From positions 62,001 through 126,000 of the forward strand of contig JAHCMK010000009.1 of assembly GCA_019192445.1 (NCBI GenBank): a DNA stretch of 64,000 bases, read 5' to 3'. Made by a program: the position numbers and the translations under genes. The notes under the pieces were generated by a model. That model was not told where the DNA came from, made no database searches, and was given only the letters and a program-made list of their open reading frames with translations. Numbering within the stretch: position 1 is the first letter of the stretch; every line of letters begins with the position of its first letter. This stretch comes from Oceanococcus sp. HetDA_MAG_MS8. GTDB lineage: Bacteria; Pseudomonadota; Gammaproteobacteria; Nevskiales; Oceanococcaceae. Positions 8,770-18,841 of the stretch are shown here, one piece after another.

Positions 8770-9692
8770 GCCCGGCGTGGCATCCGAAATGGCAGCATCA
8801 GCTGCACCAATGGGTGTGCAAAACGATCCAGGTCCAAACTTTCATGCACGCCTTCGAGCACTTGACCGTCCAACTGGCAGCGCACATGAGAGCGCGTGTA
8901 AAAGGGCGCATCCTCCATGGCCTTGAGCAGCTGCGGAGTAGGTTCACTAAGAATGGGGCGCTCGACGCCCCAAAAGCCACGGCCTAAGTGCTGTTCCGGG
9001 GCCCTGCTGTGGAGTTGCTGCAAACCCTGCGGGCCGATATGTAAATCCAAACTCTGTGCAGCGCTGCGGCGAGGGTGAGCGGCGTACACGATCCTGCACC
9101 CATCGCCTTGATGAAAACGGCTCCAGTGCCAGCGTCTAAAGCCTTGTTCTAGAGCCTCGCTACCGCGGTTATGGTCGGCGTAGGCGCGGCCAGTCCACTG
9201 CAGCTGAGGCTGCTGAAGTGTGACGCGAACTCTGGCGTTAGCGCCCCAGGGCTGCCATAGGTGCCGCGCTTCGGCGTCTAGGGCCAGAGCCTCATCCAGG
9301 CCGGAATGCACCTCCAACTGCACTTGCCCCCGCACTCGGCGGGGCAGGGGAGCACAGACTTCATCGAGCTCCAGGCGCAGACCCTTGGGGCTACGCTGTA
9401 TACAACTGGGACCAATACGCCAGGTCTGCGGCTCGACTTTGCTAGATCCGCGCTCGGTCATCGCCCAGCGGCCGCCGGGCCCATAAAGGGCGATGTTGAG
9501 CGCGCAGTGCTGCATGGCTGGGGTCGGTCCACGGCGGCGGCGCCAAGCGTAGTAAGGGGAGAACACACTGCCGATGAAGGCAATGATGGTTAGGCCATAG
9601 CGACCGCAGTCCGATAAGGCATCGATATACCACCAGGCATAGCCGTTATCGGGAACGGCGCGGGTCCAGTCCGGGGCCGCAGGCGTGTTCAT
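8766..9692 (-). CDS. crtC: Carotenoid 1,2-hydratase CrtC (hydroxyneurosporene synthase)
   Basis: Adds water to the C1,2 double bond of neurosporene or lycopene derivatives on the way to spirilloxanthin. The 308-residue product starts with the family-like NGYAWWYIDALSDCGRYGL and carries FGSVFSPYY-type (here IGSVFSPYYAW) and WTGRAYADHNRG stretches. The ATG at 9692 overlaps the crtD stop (TAATG), so the pair is translationally coupled on the minus strand. A TTG at 9698 is two codons upstream but would lie inside crtD. It converges with the 88-residue membrane gene. Confidence 0.93.
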   Translation of the reverse strand: MNTPAAPDWTRAVPDNGYAWWYIDALSDCGRYGLTIIAFIGSVFSPYYAWRRRRGPTPAMQHCALNIALYGPGGRWAMTERGSSKVEPQTWRIGPSCIQRSPKGLRLELDEVCAPLPRRVRGQVQLEVHSGLDEALALDAEARHLWQPWGANARVRVTLQQPQLQWTGRAYADHNRGSEALEQGFRRWHWSRFHQGDGCRIVYAAHPRRSAAQSLDLHIGPQGLQQLHSRAPEQHLGRGFWGVERPILSEPTPQLLKAMEDAPFYTRSHVRCQLDGQVLEGVHESLDLDRFAHPLVQLMLPFRMPRRA

Positions 9693-11173
9693 TAGCAACT
9701 CTGGTTAAGGTCGGCGTCGACGGCCTGGGCGGCAAATTGGCCAGACAGGGCGACCATCGGTAAGCCCGGGCCGGGGTGCACCCCGCCCCCGCATAAATAC
9801 AGTCCCGGAATACGACTGCGCGCGCTGGGCCGACTAAAACTGCTACGCCAGCCATGCATGGGCGGGCCATAAACTGCGCCGCGCGAGGCAGGGAAGCGCT
9901 TGGCATAGTCCTGGGGTGACCACGCCTCCATGGCCTCAATATGAATGTGCAAGCCGCAGCTGCCTAAGCGCTCACACACACGCTCGAGGCCGAGTTCCAG
10001 ATCGGGAGCGCTGCCTGCAGGGGCATTGCTGAGCAAAAGCATGGACTCTGTTCTGGCCTGTGTAGCCGAGTCTGCGGGCTCCTGATCATTGCGCTGCTGC
10101 GCACATAGATAAACGGTGGGGTTATCAGGCAGGCACTGCTGCGAAAATATCTGCTCAAACTCGCGCTGATAGTCCGCGCCGAAAAACACATTATGGTGGG
10201 CCAAGGTTTGTCCGTGTATCCGCGCTCGCAGCGCCCAGGTGAGGGCGGCTAACGCCGGACCTTTGGGCGCCGTGCAGGCGGCTTGAGCCACCTCGCCCAG
10301 TAGGCCTTGCTCTAGTGCCGCGAGCTCACCGTTGTAAATCACGGCTTGAACGTGGAGGCTGGGTTCGTCTTGACGCTCTAGGGTCCAGTGTCCGGCCGCA
10401 CCATGGATGGCAGTGACCGGCGAATTTGGCAGCAGCTCAGCCTGATGTTGCTTGGCTAGCGCAGCAAGGGCCTGAGCCAGAGCCGGCATACCGCCTTGGA
10501 GCCGCCACACTCCGCATTCTTCGACATGGCTGATCAGCGCCAAGGCCGCCGTTGCTTGGAAGGGGTTGCTGCCGGCATAGGTCGCATAGCGACCGAAGAG
10601 TTGGCGCAGCCTAGGGTCAGCGAAGAAATCACTGAGCACGCTCCAGTAGCGATGCATGGGTCGACTGCGCCACAGGCGTGCCAGCCCGCCAAGGCCATCC
10701 TGTAGGCCTAAGCGCATGGGGTGAGGTTGGGCGGTTTCTAGGAACCCTCGCCGCATGCTTTGGTACACCATCTGCGTATGGGCGGCGAAATCCACATAGG
10801 CTTTGGCCTCCCGGCGGCCGGCAAATGCCGCGATGGCTGCGGTATTGCGGTCCCGGTCTGGGTAGAGATCCAAAGGGCTGCCGGCATCCCAAAAATGGCG
10901 CGCAATGCGCAAACAGGGCTGGGGTTGGCATATGCGACTAAAGTCGGAGCCTGCCGCTGAGAAGATCTGGTCGAAGATCCAGCGCATGGTGAGCACGGTG
11001 GGGCCCATCGCGATGCGGTGGCCCTGGACCTCCCGATAATGGGCTTTTCCGCCAAGTTTTGGCGCTGCTTCCAGCACCGTGACCCGATATCCACGACGCG
11101 CAAGTTCCAGGCTGGCCACCAAACCACCAATGCCGGCACCGATCACCGCAACATGGGGGCGGGTCTGTCGCAT
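9692..11173 (-). CDS. crtD: Hydroxyneurosporene/methoxyneurosporene dehydrogenase CrtD
   Basis: CrtI-family FAD desaturase acting on C3,4 of hydroxy- or methoxy-carotenoids in the spirilloxanthin/spheroidene route. The N-terminal VIGAGIGGLVASLELARRG is the dinucleotide fold and the C-terminal GLYLCGGGVHPGPGLPMV is the family end motif. The ATG at 11173 has a good GAGGAG ribosome site 9 bases upstream and gives 493 residues. A frame open further upstream (to 11704) would overlap crtE on the other strand and is not CrtD-like. Transcribed divergently from crtE and coupled to crtC. Confidence 0.93.
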   Translation of the reverse strand: MRQTRPHVAVIGAGIGGLVASLELARRGYRVTVLEAAPKLGGKAHYREVQGHRIAMGPTVLTMRWIFDQIFSAAGSDFSRICQPQPCLRIARHFWDAGSPLDLYPDRDRNTAAIAAFAGRREAKAYVDFAAHTQMVYQSMRRGFLETAQPHPMRLGLQDGLGGLARLWRSRPMHRYWSVLSDFFADPRLRQLFGRYATYAGSNPFQATAALALISHVEECGVWRLQGGMPALAQALAALAKQHQAELLPNSPVTAIHGAAGHWTLERQDEPSLHVQAVIYNGELAALEQGLLGEVAQAACTAPKGPALAALTWALRARIHGQTLAHHNVFFGADYQREFEQIFSQQCLPDNPTVYLCAQQRNDQEPADSATQARTESMLLLSNAPAGSAPDLELGLERVCERLGSCGLHIHIEAMEAWSPQDYAKRFPASRGAVYGPPMHGWRSSFSRPSARSRIPGLYLCGGGVHPGPGLPMVALSGQFAAQAVDADLNQSC

Positions 11174-11261
11174 CTTGCGTTGACTCCTCACTGAGACCGC
11201 ACCTACTGTAAACCCTGCAGCCCAGTGCATTCGCAATGGGGGGTTAAATCGGGGAAAAGTC
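11174..11261. promoter_or_regulatory. Divergent crtD/crtE promoter region
   Basis: Eighty-eight bases separate the divergent crtD and crtE starts and must hold both promoters. An ACTG...CAGT inverted repeat surrounds the centre (about 11215-11236). I looked for the CrtJ/PpsR operator TGT-N12-ACA expected in such places and did not find a full match, so the regulator is unclear. Confidence 0.4.
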
Positions 11262-12131
11262 ATGGATGTGGAATCACGAATTGAATGTGCGCTGATGAGC
11301 GCTCTGGTGAGTAGTCGTGAGCCAAGTTGCCCGCCCCGACTGGCCGATGCCGTGCAGCATGCGGTCTTCCCCGGCGGGGCACGTATACGCCCCAAGTTAT
11401 GTTTGGCCGTGGCCGCCTCGTGTGGGGCCAACCCATCGCCAGCTCTGGATGCCGTCGCGGCGTCCTTAGAGTTATTGCATTGCGCCTCCTTGGTGCATGA
11501 CGACCTCCCCTGTTTTGATAACGCCGACTTACGCCGCGGACGCGACTCGGTCCATAAGGCCTTCGGTGAAAGGCTGGCCGTGTTGGCGGGCGATGCCCTG
11601 ATTGTGACGGCGTTTTCCAGTTTGGCCGAAGCGGGGCTACCCGCTGAGCGCCTCCCCATGGTGCTCGCCACGGTGGGCATGGCTGTGGGCATGCCCGCAG
11701 GCATCGTCGCGGGGCAGGCCTGGGAATGCGAGGACCAACTCGATCTGCAGGCTTACCAGCAGGCTAAAACCGGCGCGTTGTTTGCGGCGGCATGCATGGC
11801 GGGTGCAGCCGCAGCTGGGCATGCGCAGCCTCGGTCTTGGGCCAAGGTGGGCGAATGCGTGGGCGAGGCGTATCAAGTCTTTGATGATTTGCGCGACGTA
11901 CAAGGGCAGGTCGCTGCGATTGGCAAGCCCGTAGGTCAGGACCAGGCCCTAGGGCGTCCTAATGTGGTTCTTCGCCGCGGTGTGGCTGGGGCCCGCCTGT
12001 ATATTGAAGAGCTGATGCAGCAGGCGGTCAGCAGTATTCCCGAGTGCGTGGGTAAGCAGGCGCTAGGCCTATTAATCCGCCATGAAGTGCAAAAACTGCT
12101 GCCCAACAAAGACGCTTTGCATGCAGCTTGA
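11262..12131 (+). CDS. crtE: Geranylgeranyl diphosphate synthase CrtE
   Basis: Prenyltransferase of 289 residues that builds the C20 precursor of carotenoids and phytol. The first Asp-rich motif is in VHDDLPCFDNADLRRG (DDxxxxD type), the second is FDDLRD; GGARIRPKL matches the family's GGKRLRP. Starts 8 bases after a GGGGAAAA stretch. It lies between the divergent crtDC pair and crtF. Confidence 0.94.
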   Translation: MDVESRIECALMSALVSSREPSCPPRLADAVQHAVFPGGARIRPKLCLAVAASCGANPSPALDAVAASLELLHCASLVHDDLPCFDNADLRRGRDSVHKAFGERLAVLAGDALIVTAFSSLAEAGLPAERLPMVLATVGMAVGMPAGIVAGQAWECEDQLDLQAYQQAKTGALFAAACMAGAAAAGHAQPRSWAKVGECVGEAYQVFDDLRDVQGQVAAIGKPVGQDQALGRPNVVLRRGVAGARLYIEELMQQAVSSIPECVGKQALGLLIRHEVQKLLPNKDALHAA

Positions 12132-12179
12132 TGCATGGGGCTAAGCCGGCCGCAATGTTGCTTCGCTAGTCCTTAGGCC

Positions 12180-13262
12180 ATGTCTTGGCTGGTGCGGCTG
12201 CGCCACTGGCGCAATTCCATATTGTTGCAGTCCAGCTTTGTACGGCGCTCGATGTACTGGCCCATCCTGCGCTGGGTGGCGCGCCGGAAGACCCGGCAAA
12301 TGTTTTCACTGGTGGCAGGCTTTGTTCACTCACAGACGCTGTGGGTCTGCCTGAAAACCGGCGTTTTGGAGCAATTGCGGCAGGGTGAATGTAGCCTGCA
12401 GGCTCTGGCCGACCATTGCGGCCTGGACCAGCAAACATTAGTCCCATGGTTGGAGTCCGCTTGTGGTTTGCAACTGATCGAGTGCACATCCAGTGGTCGG
12501 TACATGTTGGGGCCCCAGGGTGCGGCCTTGCTCGCACAACCAGGCGTGCAGGCCATGGTGGAACACCACTCCGCCTTATACGCAGATTTAGCCGACCCGC
12601 TGGCCTTACGTGCTGGTGCCGCTGGCCGTACCGAGCTGTCGAGCTATTGGGGCTACGCACGCGGTGGTGGAGACCCAGAGTCGGTGAATGCGCGCAAGTA
12701 TTCCTCCTTAATGGCGCAATCTCAGCAACTGCTCGCCGATCAGATTATTCAGGCATTCGACTTTAGTCGATACCAATCCTGGATAGATGTGGGCGGTGGG
12801 CATGGCGCCTTGGCGATGGCTGTCCATCAGCGGCACCCCACACTGAGAATCCGCGTGCTTGATTTGCCCACTGTCGCGGCCACGGCACCCAAGTTTGGCG
12901 CGGTGCAATGGCAGGCTGTGGACATGTTTGTTGACCCTTGGCCTCGGGGCGCCGATCTGATCAGTTTGGTGCGTGTGGTTCACGACCATGATCAGCCTGC
13001 CGTGGAAACCCTTATGCAACAGGCCTTTGCCGCACTGCCATCCGGTGGAACATTGCTGCTTGCCGAGCCTATGTTGCGAGATCGTGGTGCGGATCCGGTG
13101 GGCGCTTATTTTCAGGTGTACTTGTTAGCCATGGGCCAAGGGCGCCTAAGGACAAAGTCGCAGTTACAGCAGCTGCTTGAGGCGGCGGGATTTGTTGCAG
13201 TGCAGCGTCTTAGCACCGCTATTCCCGACCTGGTTCAAGTGCTGGTTGCACGCAAACCTTAA
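12180..13262 (+). CDS. crtF: Hydroxyneurosporene O-methyltransferase CrtF
   Basis: SAM-dependent O-methyltransferase (360 residues) that methylates the C1 hydroxyl of the carotenoid. The N-terminal helical dimerisation region precedes a Rossmann domain with the SAM motif DVGGGHGALA near residue 202, and a VRVVHDHDQ catalytic-region motif typical of this plant/bacterial methyltransferase family. It is separated by 48 bases from crtE. Its stop is followed four bases later by a candidate promoter for bchC. Confidence 0.92.
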   Translation: MSWLVRLRHWRNSILLQSSFVRRSMYWPILRWVARRKTRQMFSLVAGFVHSQTLWVCLKTGVLEQLRQGECSLQALADHCGLDQQTLVPWLESACGLQLIECTSSGRYMLGPQGAALLAQPGVQAMVEHHSALYADLADPLALRAGAAGRTELSSYWGYARGGGDPESVNARKYSSLMAQSQQLLADQIIQAFDFSRYQSWIDVGGGHGALAMAVHQRHPTLRIRVLDLPTVAATAPKFGAVQWQAVDMFVDPWPRGADLISLVRVVHDHDQPAVETLMQQAFAALPSGGTLLLAEPMLRDRGADPVGAYFQVYLLAMGQGRLRTKSQLQQLLEAAGFVAVQRLSTAIPDLVQVLVARKP

Positions 13263-13265
13263 GGC

Positions 13266-13293
13266 TTGACAGGGCCACCAATCGGCGTAGTGT
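13266..13293 (+). promoter_or_regulatory. Candidate sigma-70 promoter for the bchCXYZ-puf operon
   Basis: A perfect -35 hexamer TTGACA (13266-13271) begins 4 bases after the crtF stop, with a weak -10 TAGTGT (13288-13293) at 16-base spacing. It lies about 95 bases upstream of the bchC ATG. No full TGT-N12-ACA CrtJ/PpsR operator is seen nearby. Confidence 0.35.
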
Positions 13294-13389
13294 CGATGGC
13301 GGGGGGAAGTCTGACTTTCAGAGTTCCTAGACAATTTAGACGTCGTGGTCTCGATCACGGAGTCCTCAGACAAGTGGGGCGCGGGTCTA

Positions 13390-14325
13390 ATGCAGACACT
13401 CGCGATTGTGCTGAGGGAGCCAGGCCAGCTGGGCGTAGCCGAGTTGGATCTGGTTCCTCCAGGTCAACAGGATGTCGTCGTCGACATCCAATGGAGTGGT
13501 ATATCCACAGGAACCGAGCGTTTGCTCTGGTCCGGTGAAATGCCTCCATTCCCAGGTATGGGTTATCCCCTGGTTCCAGGTTATGAGTCCGTCGGCCACG
13601 TGCAGTGGGCGGGGGAAAACTCGGGCCGCACCGTTGGTGACATGGTCTTTGTGCCCGGCGCCAACTGTTATCAAGGTGCCCGCGGCTTGTTTGGTGGTGC
13701 TAGCGCCCGTGTGGTGGTACCTGGTGAACGCGTTATTCCGATCCCCAGCTCGCTCAGCGAAGAGGGTGTGCTGCTGGCCCTAACCGCCACCGCTTATCAC
13801 GCTTTAGCGGCCGGGCCACTGCCGGAATTGATCGTTGGGCATGGGGTGCTGGGCCGCCTGATGGCCCGCTTATGCGTGGCACTGAATGGAACGCCGCCGA
13901 CGGTCTGGGAAACCCAAACCGGGCGTCAGGCCGGCGCGCAGGGCTATACCGTTTGCCACCCCGATGAGGATGACCGCAAAGATTACGCCGTGATCTGCGA
14001 TGCCAGTGGCGACGGCGGCCTACTCGATACTTTGATCTCGCGCCTTGGACACGGCGGCGAGATTGTCTTGGCGGGCTTTTATCACGCACCGCTGAGCTTT
14101 TCTTTCCCGCCTGCCTTCCTGCGTGAAGCGCGCCTGCGCGTAGCTGCGGAATGGCGGCCGGAAGACCTCAAGGCGGTCAGTCAATTGATTGCCGCAGAGC
14201 AATTGTCGCTGCATGGCCTGATCAGTCATCGGCAACCCGCGGGGCAGGCCCCCGCCGCTTACGAACAGGCCTTCGGTGATCCGGCCTGTTTGAAGATGAT
14301 TCTGGACTGGAGACAACACCCATGA
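13390..14325 (+). CDS. bchC: Bacteriochlorophyllide a dehydrogenase BchC
   Basis: Medium-chain dehydrogenase that oxidises the 3-hydroxyethyl group of (bacterio)chlorophyllide to the 3-acetyl of bacteriochlorophyll a. From the ATG at 13390 it has 311 residues, the usual BchC length; a GTG at 13345 is in frame but adds non-conserved residues. The motifs IQWSGISTGTERLLWSG and GMGYPLVPGYE match the BchC N-terminus. Four-base ATGA overlap with bchX. Confidence 0.93.
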   Translation: MQTLAIVLREPGQLGVAELDLVPPGQQDVVVDIQWSGISTGTERLLWSGEMPPFPGMGYPLVPGYESVGHVQWAGENSGRTVGDMVFVPGANCYQGARGLFGGASARVVVPGERVIPIPSSLSEEGVLLALTATAYHALAAGPLPELIVGHGVLGRLMARLCVALNGTPPTVWETQTGRQAGAQGYTVCHPDEDDRKDYAVICDASGDGGLLDTLISRLGHGGEIVLAGFYHAPLSFSFPPAFLREARLRVAAEWRPEDLKAVSQLIAAEQLSLHGLISHRQPAGQAPAAYEQAFGDPACLKMILDWRQHP

Positions 14326-15338
14326 GTAATGCTGCGCAAGACGTAGGGGCTGTGCCCCTGGCTAGCCTGCAACGCCAATTACGTGCCGAGGCTCAGCGAG
14401 AGCCCGACGCCGTACCCACCGGAGAGCCCACCAAGGCCACCCAAATTATCGCCATCTACGGTAAGGGCGGTATTGGGAAAAGCTTCACCCTGGCCAACCT
14501 CAGCTACATGATGGCGCAGCAGGGCAAAAAGGTGCTGCTGATTGGCTGTGATCCCAAGAGTGATACCACCTCCTTGCTCTTTGGTGGACGGGCCTGCCCG
14601 ACCATCATCGAAACCGCTTCGCGCAAAAAAGAAGCCGGTGACGAAGTGGCCATCGGCGACGTCTGCTTCAAGCGTGACGGCGTTTTTGCCATGGAGCTAG
14701 GAGGTCCTGAGGTCGGTCGTGGCTGTGGCGGGCGCGGCATTATCCATGGCTTCGAAACCCTGGAAAAACTCGGTTTTCATGAATGGGACTTTGATTACGT
14801 TCTGCTCGACTTTTTAGGCGACGTGGTCTGCGGTGGTTTCGGCCTGCCGATTGCGCGTGATATGTGTCAGAAGGTCATCGTTGTTGGCTCCAACGACCTG
14901 CAAAGCCTGTATGTAGCCAACAACGTCTGCTCTGCGGTGGAGTACTTCCGCAAGCTTGGCGGCAATGTGGGCGTGGCCGGCATCGTGATCAACAAGGACG
15001 ATGGCACCGGCGAGGCTCAGGCTTTTGCCGAGCAGGTGGGTATTCCGGTGTTGGCCGCTATCCCCGCCGATAACGACATCCGGCAAAAAAGCGCCAACTA
15101 TGAAATCGTCGGCAAGCCCGGCAGCGAATGGGCCGGACTCTTTGAAGAACTGGGTGTGAATGTGGCCGAGGCCCCACCCCAGCAGCCGCGAACCTTAAGC
15201 CAGGATGAGTTGCTAGGGCTGTTTAAGGGTGAGGCTGTAGGTCGCGACTTCGTCTTGGAGCCTGCAACCTCTGAAGACCTCTGCGGGAAGTCGGTGATCG
15301 ACAAGCCCAGCCTGGAAGTCGTCTACGACGACGTTTGA
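14322..15338 (+). CDS. bchX: Chlorophyllide reductase iron protein BchX
   Basis: NifH-like ATPase that passes electrons to BchY-BchZ to reduce the B ring of chlorophyllide a. Walker A is YGKGGIGKS near residue 48, and the two cluster-ligand Cys contexts are RGCGGRG and DVVCGGFG, as in nitrogenase Fe protein. The 338-residue length is normal and the N-terminal ~45-residue extension is typical of BchX rather than BchL. Confidence 0.96.
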   Translation: MSNAAQDVGAVPLASLQRQLRAEAQREPDAVPTGEPTKATQIIAIYGKGGIGKSFTLANLSYMMAQQGKKVLLIGCDPKSDTTSLLFGGRACPTIIETASRKKEAGDEVAIGDVCFKRDGVFAMELGGPEVGRGCGGRGIIHGFETLEKLGFHEWDFDYVLLDFLGDVVCGGFGLPIARDMCQKVIVVGSNDLQSLYVANNVCSAVEYFRKLGGNVGVAGIVINKDDGTGEAQAFAEQVGIPVLAAIPADNDIRQKSANYEIVGKPGSEWAGLFEELGVNVAEAPPQQPRTLSQDELLGLFKGEAVGRDFVLEPATSEDLCGKSVIDKPSLEVVYDDV

Positions 15339-15357
15339 GCTAGGCCTGGAGTTCGCT

Positions 15358-16977
15358 ATGACAGCATTCGATGATCGCAGCCCCCAAGCCAGTCCGGAGG
15401 TGGTGTACGACAGCGCGGCCGATACTGCCTTGGATAACACCACTAGCTCGGCTGCGGCCGAGGCCGTCACTCCGCTAGCCGATCTGGATACGGCGCAAAG
15501 CGGTTGCCATGGTGGCCAGAAAACACTGCACGACGCTGCCAAACAGGCCGGTCAATCCGAGATCCTGGAGCGTTACGCCAAGGATTACCCCACCGGCCCG
15601 CATGACCAGCCACAAAGCATGTGCCCAGCCTTCGGGTCGTTGCGTGTGGGCTTAAGAATGCGTCGTACGGCGACCGTGCTTTCGGGCTCGGCTTGCTGCG
15701 TATACGGGCTCACCTTTACCTCGCACTTTTACGGGGCGCGCCGGACGGTGGGCTACGTGCCGTTTAATTCAGAGACCCTGGTCACCGGCAAACTGTTCGA
15801 AGACATCCGCGAAGCGGTATTCAAACTCGCCGACCCTGAGCAATACGACACCGTTGTGGTCACCAACCTGTGCGTACCTACTGCGTCTGGTGTGCCGCTC
15901 AGGCTATTACCCAAGCAGATCAACGGCGTGCGCATTATCGGCATTGATGTGCCCGGTTTTGGGGTGCCCACCCATGCCGAGGCCAAAGACGTGTTGGCCG
16001 GAGCCATGCTGCAATATGCATGCACGGAAGCCGAGGCCGGGCCGGTGGCTGCGCCGCGCGAGCAGCGTGCAGCGCTGCCCAGCGTTACCTTGCTGGGTGA
16101 AATGTTCCCGGCCGACCCCATGAGCATTAGTGCACTGCTGGCGCCCATGCAGCTGCAAGCTGGCCCCGTGGTGCCCACGCGCGAGTGGCGCGAGCTGTAT
16201 CAGGCCTTGGATGGTGCTGTGGTCGCGGCGATTCATCCCTTCTACACGGCTTCGGTGCGGGAGTTTCAGGCGGCTGGCCGGCCTATCGTGGGTTCTGCCC
16301 CGGTCGGCTATGACGGTACCGCGGCTTGGTTGGACGCCATTTCTGAGGCTGCTGGAATATCTGCGGCTCGCCGCGACGCGGCTAAGAACCAAAGCCTGCC
16401 GGCTATTCGTGCTGCTCTGGATGCCAAACCAATTCGGGGGCGCATCAACGTGAGTGGTTATGAAGGCTCGGAGCTTCTGGTGGCGCGGCTGCTCATTGAG
16501 TCCGGCGCCGAAGTGCCCTATGTGGGGACGGCCTGTCCTAAAACACCGTGGTCGGAAGCTGACCGGGAGTGGCTGCTGGCCAAAGGTGTGCAGGTGCAGT
16601 ATCGGGCCTCCTTGGAGCAGGACTTGGCTGCGCTGGCCGAGTATCAGCCGGATTTGGCCATTGGCACCACGCCCGTTGTGCAAAAAGCCAAAGAGCAGGC
16701 CATTCCAGCCTTGTATTTCACCAATCTAATTTCGGCGCGGCCTTTGATGGGGCCGGCCGGTGCCGGGTCTTTAGCGCAGGTCATCAATGCCGCCCTGGGG
16801 AATCGGCAGCGTTTTGCTGCCATGCAGGACTTTTTCGCGGGGGTCGGCGAGGACTACGCCGCTGGCGTCTGGGAAGACCAGCCTCAAGACCGGCCGCAGT
16901 TCAAGGCACGCTATGCACGCAAGATGGCTAAACAGGCTGCCAAGCGTAAATCTAGCGAAACGCAGGATCTGGGCTGA
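15358..16977 (+). CDS. bchY: Chlorophyllide reductase subunit BchY
   Basis: NifD/BchN-like catalytic subunit (539 residues) of chlorophyllide a reductase. Cluster-ligand Cys residues are visible in [16 protein letters not shown] and SACCVYG, and LGEMFPADP plus [13 protein letters not shown] are family landmarks. The N-terminal ~45 residues are low-complexity acidic/Ser-rich, a variable part of BchY. Its stop and the bchZ start share a base (TGATG), coupling the two subunits. Confidence 0.95.
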   Translation: MTAFDDRSPQASPEVVYDSAADTALDNTTSSAAAEAVTPLADLDTAQSGCHGGQKTLHDAAKQAGQSEILERYAKDYPTGPHDQPQSMCPAFGSLRVGLRMRRTATVLSGSACCVYGLTFTSHFYGARRTVGYVPFNSETLVTGKLFEDIREAVFKLADPEQYDTVVVTNLCVPTASGVPLRLLPKQINGVRIIGIDVPGFGVPTHAEAKDVLAGAMLQYACTEAEAGPVAAPREQRAALPSVTLLGEMFPADPMSISALLAPMQLQAGPVVPTREWRELYQALDGAVVAAIHPFYTASVREFQAAGRPIVGSAPVGYDGTAAWLDAISEAAGISAARRDAAKNQSLPAIRAALDAKPIRGRINVSGYEGSELLVARLLIESGAEVPYVGTACPKTPWSEADREWLLAKGVQVQYRASLEQDLAALAEYQPDLAIGTTPVVQKAKEQAIPALYFTNLISARPLMGPAGAGSLAQVINAALGNRQRFAAMQDFFAGVGEDYAAGVWEDQPQDRPQFKARYARKMAKQAAKRKSSETQDLG

Positions 16978-18428
16978 TGTTGGTTCTCGATCATGATCGC
17001 GCCGGCGGCTACTGGGGCTCGGTGTATGCCTTCACCGCCATCAAAGGTCTGCAGGTGGTTATTGATGGTCCGGTGGGCTGCGAAAACCTGCCTGTTACCT
17101 CGGTACTGCATTACACCGACGGGCTGCCCCCGCATGAGTTGCCCATTGTGGTGACCGGTCTGGCCGAAGAAGAGTTAGGCCAAGAGGGCACCGAAGGGGC
17201 GCTGCGCCGGGCGCATGCCACCCTCGATCCCGACCTGCCCTCGGTGGTGGTGACCGGCTCTATCGCCGAGATGATTGGCGGCGGTGTCACCCCAGAAGGC
17301 ACGAATATTCAGCGTTTCTTGCCGCGCACCATTGATGAAGATCAATGGCAAAGCGCAGACCGGGCCTTGATGTGGTTGTGGACGCAGTACGGCACCAAGA
17401 CCATTCGTCCGCGTAAGCCCAAGCCTGGAACGGCGCCCAGGGTGAACATCATTGGCCCTATGTACGGCACCTTCAATACGCCGTCCGATCTGGCCGAAAT
17501 TCGGCGTCTGGTCGAAGGCATTGGGGCCGACATCAATATGGTTTTCCCTCTGGGAAGTCATCTGGCCGACGTACCCAAGTTGATTGATGCCGATGTCAAC
17601 ATCTGCATGTACCGCGAGTTTGGGCGGCTACTGTGTGAGAACCTGGAGCGGCCGTATTTGCAGGCCCCCATCGGTCTGCACAGCACCACCAAGTTTTTGC
17701 GCAGCCTGGGCGAACTCTTAGGGCTGGATCCCGAGCCCTTCATCGAACGCGAGAAGCACACCACCATCAAGCCCTTGTGGGATTTATGGCGCTCCGTCAC
17801 GCAGGATTTTTATGGCACCGCCAGTTTTGGGGTGGTGGCTACCGAAACCTATGCCCGTGGCCTGCGCCATTTTCTGGAAGACGAGATGGGGCTGCCCTGC
17901 CACTTTGCCTTTGGCCGTAGTGCCGGGGTGAAGCCCGATAATGCCGCTGTTCGTGAGGCCATTCAAAAGAATCCACCGCTGGTGCTCTACGGCAGCTACA
18001 ACGAGCGCATGTACCTCGCCGAAATGGGCGGTCGCTCGGTGTATATCCCAGCCTCATTCCCCGGTGCAGTGGTGCGCCGGCATACCGGTACGCCCTTTAT
18101 GGGCTATGCCGGGGCGACTTATGTGGTGCAGGAAATCTGTAATGCGCTCTTCGATGCCTTATTCCACATTCTGCCGCTGGGTAGCGATCTCGATCAGGTA
18201 GACCCCACTCCGGCCCGCCTTGATGAGGCGGCCATGGCCTGGCATCCCCAAGCCCAGCAATTATTCGATGCCTGGGTGGAGCAGAAGCCCATCTTGGTCC
18301 GTATTTCCGCCGCCAAAACACTGCGTGATCGGGCTGAACGCCATGCTCGCCTGAGCGCGGCCGAGCAAGTTATGGCCGAGCACGTGCAGCGTGCTCAGGG
18401 CGGTATTGAACGAGGGCAGGCTGCATGA
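16977..18428 (+). CDS. bchZ: Chlorophyllide reductase subunit BchZ
   Basis: NifK/BchB-like partner (483 residues) of BchY. The early [19 protein letters not shown] carries the cluster ligand Cys; the C-terminal part contains [14 protein letters not shown], a conserved BchZ end that in BchB relatives contacts the substrate. It is followed by 148 non-coding bases before the small puf genes. Confidence 0.95.
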   Translation: MLVLDHDRAGGYWGSVYAFTAIKGLQVVIDGPVGCENLPVTSVLHYTDGLPPHELPIVVTGLAEEELGQEGTEGALRRAHATLDPDLPSVVVTGSIAEMIGGGVTPEGTNIQRFLPRTIDEDQWQSADRALMWLWTQYGTKTIRPRKPKPGTAPRVNIIGPMYGTFNTPSDLAEIRRLVEGIGADINMVFPLGSHLADVPKLIDADVNICMYREFGRLLCENLERPYLQAPIGLHSTTKFLRSLGELLGLDPEPFIEREKHTTIKPLWDLWRSVTQDFYGTASFGVVATETYARGLRHFLEDEMGLPCHFAFGRSAGVKPDNAAVREAIQKNPPLVLYGSYNERMYLAEMGGRSVYIPASFPGAVVRRHTGTPFMGYAGATYVVQEICNALFDALFHILPLGSDLDQVDPTPARLDEAAMAWHPQAQQLFDAWVEQKPILVRISAAKTLRDRAERHARLSAAEQVMAEHVQRAQGGIERGQAA

Positions 18429-18576
18429 GGCTGGCCCACACCGTGTTTCGCATTGTGTTCGGGGTTGGCTCGAGCAGGCTGCGTAACGACGCGAGGCGTG
18501 TGTATGACTTTTCTGGAGGGGGAAGCCGTACAAGACGATTCGCGTTTGCACACCTTGTTTTGTTCAAGGGGGAGTT

Positions 18577-18825
18577 ATGACAACGCAATCCATCACCACC
18601 ATGGGCCTTCATCCGTCACCCGCGCAGACTGCACGGGACCGACGCGATTTTCGCCTGATCTTCGGTACGGCCTTCGTGCTGTGCTTTTTTCTCACGGTTT
18701 TCGCCCACTTCATGCCCAAGAAGTGGCGCGGTTGGATGCCGTCGGCGCAGAGCGATCACTCCATCTTGGAGCAAACCCGTTCTGCGGCCAGTAGTGCGGC
18801 GTCCTTTGCCTTGATGGGCTGGTAG
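18577..18825 (+). CDS. Small membrane protein in the pufQ position, paralogous to LH1 beta
   Basis: 82 residues, with a strong GGGGGAG ribosome site 2 bases before the ATG. The position between bchZ and pufB is that of pufQ, and the DF-x-L-x-F start of its single span resembles PufQ. However it also aligns with no gap to the neighbouring PufB from Phe25 to the end: Phe, Ile-Phe, Thr, Phe, Ala-His-Phe, Trp-Arg, Trp, Pro and a tail Glu, Ala-Ser are identical and most others conservative. His44 matches PufB His41, the bacteriochlorophyll ligand. It differs by a MPKKWRGW segment where PufB has LVWSWRPW. It is either PufQ (pigment delivery) or a diverged LH1-beta-like accessory subunit. Confidence 0.75.
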   Translation: MTTQSITTMGLHPSPAQTARDRRDFRLIFGTAFVLCFFLTVFAHFMPKKWRGWMPSAQSDHSILEQTRSAASSAASFALMGW

Positions 18826-18841
18826 CGGGGGATGAAAGGAA

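Noticed and set aside
11174-11704. Upstream extension of crtD to 670 residues
   Set aside because: It runs antisense through crtE, and the ATG at 11173 has a good ribosome site and begins the conserved FAD motif.
13263-13389. CrtJ/PpsR operators TGT-N12-ACA upstream of bchC (also checked before crtD/crtE and pufB)
   Set aside because: Several single TGT or ACA triplets exist but no pair with correct spacing was found.
18453-18794. 113-residue frame overlapping the pufQ-slot gene
   Set aside because: Different frame, Cys/His-rich with no membrane span or family likeness; the 18577 frame has a strong ribosome site and matches PufB.
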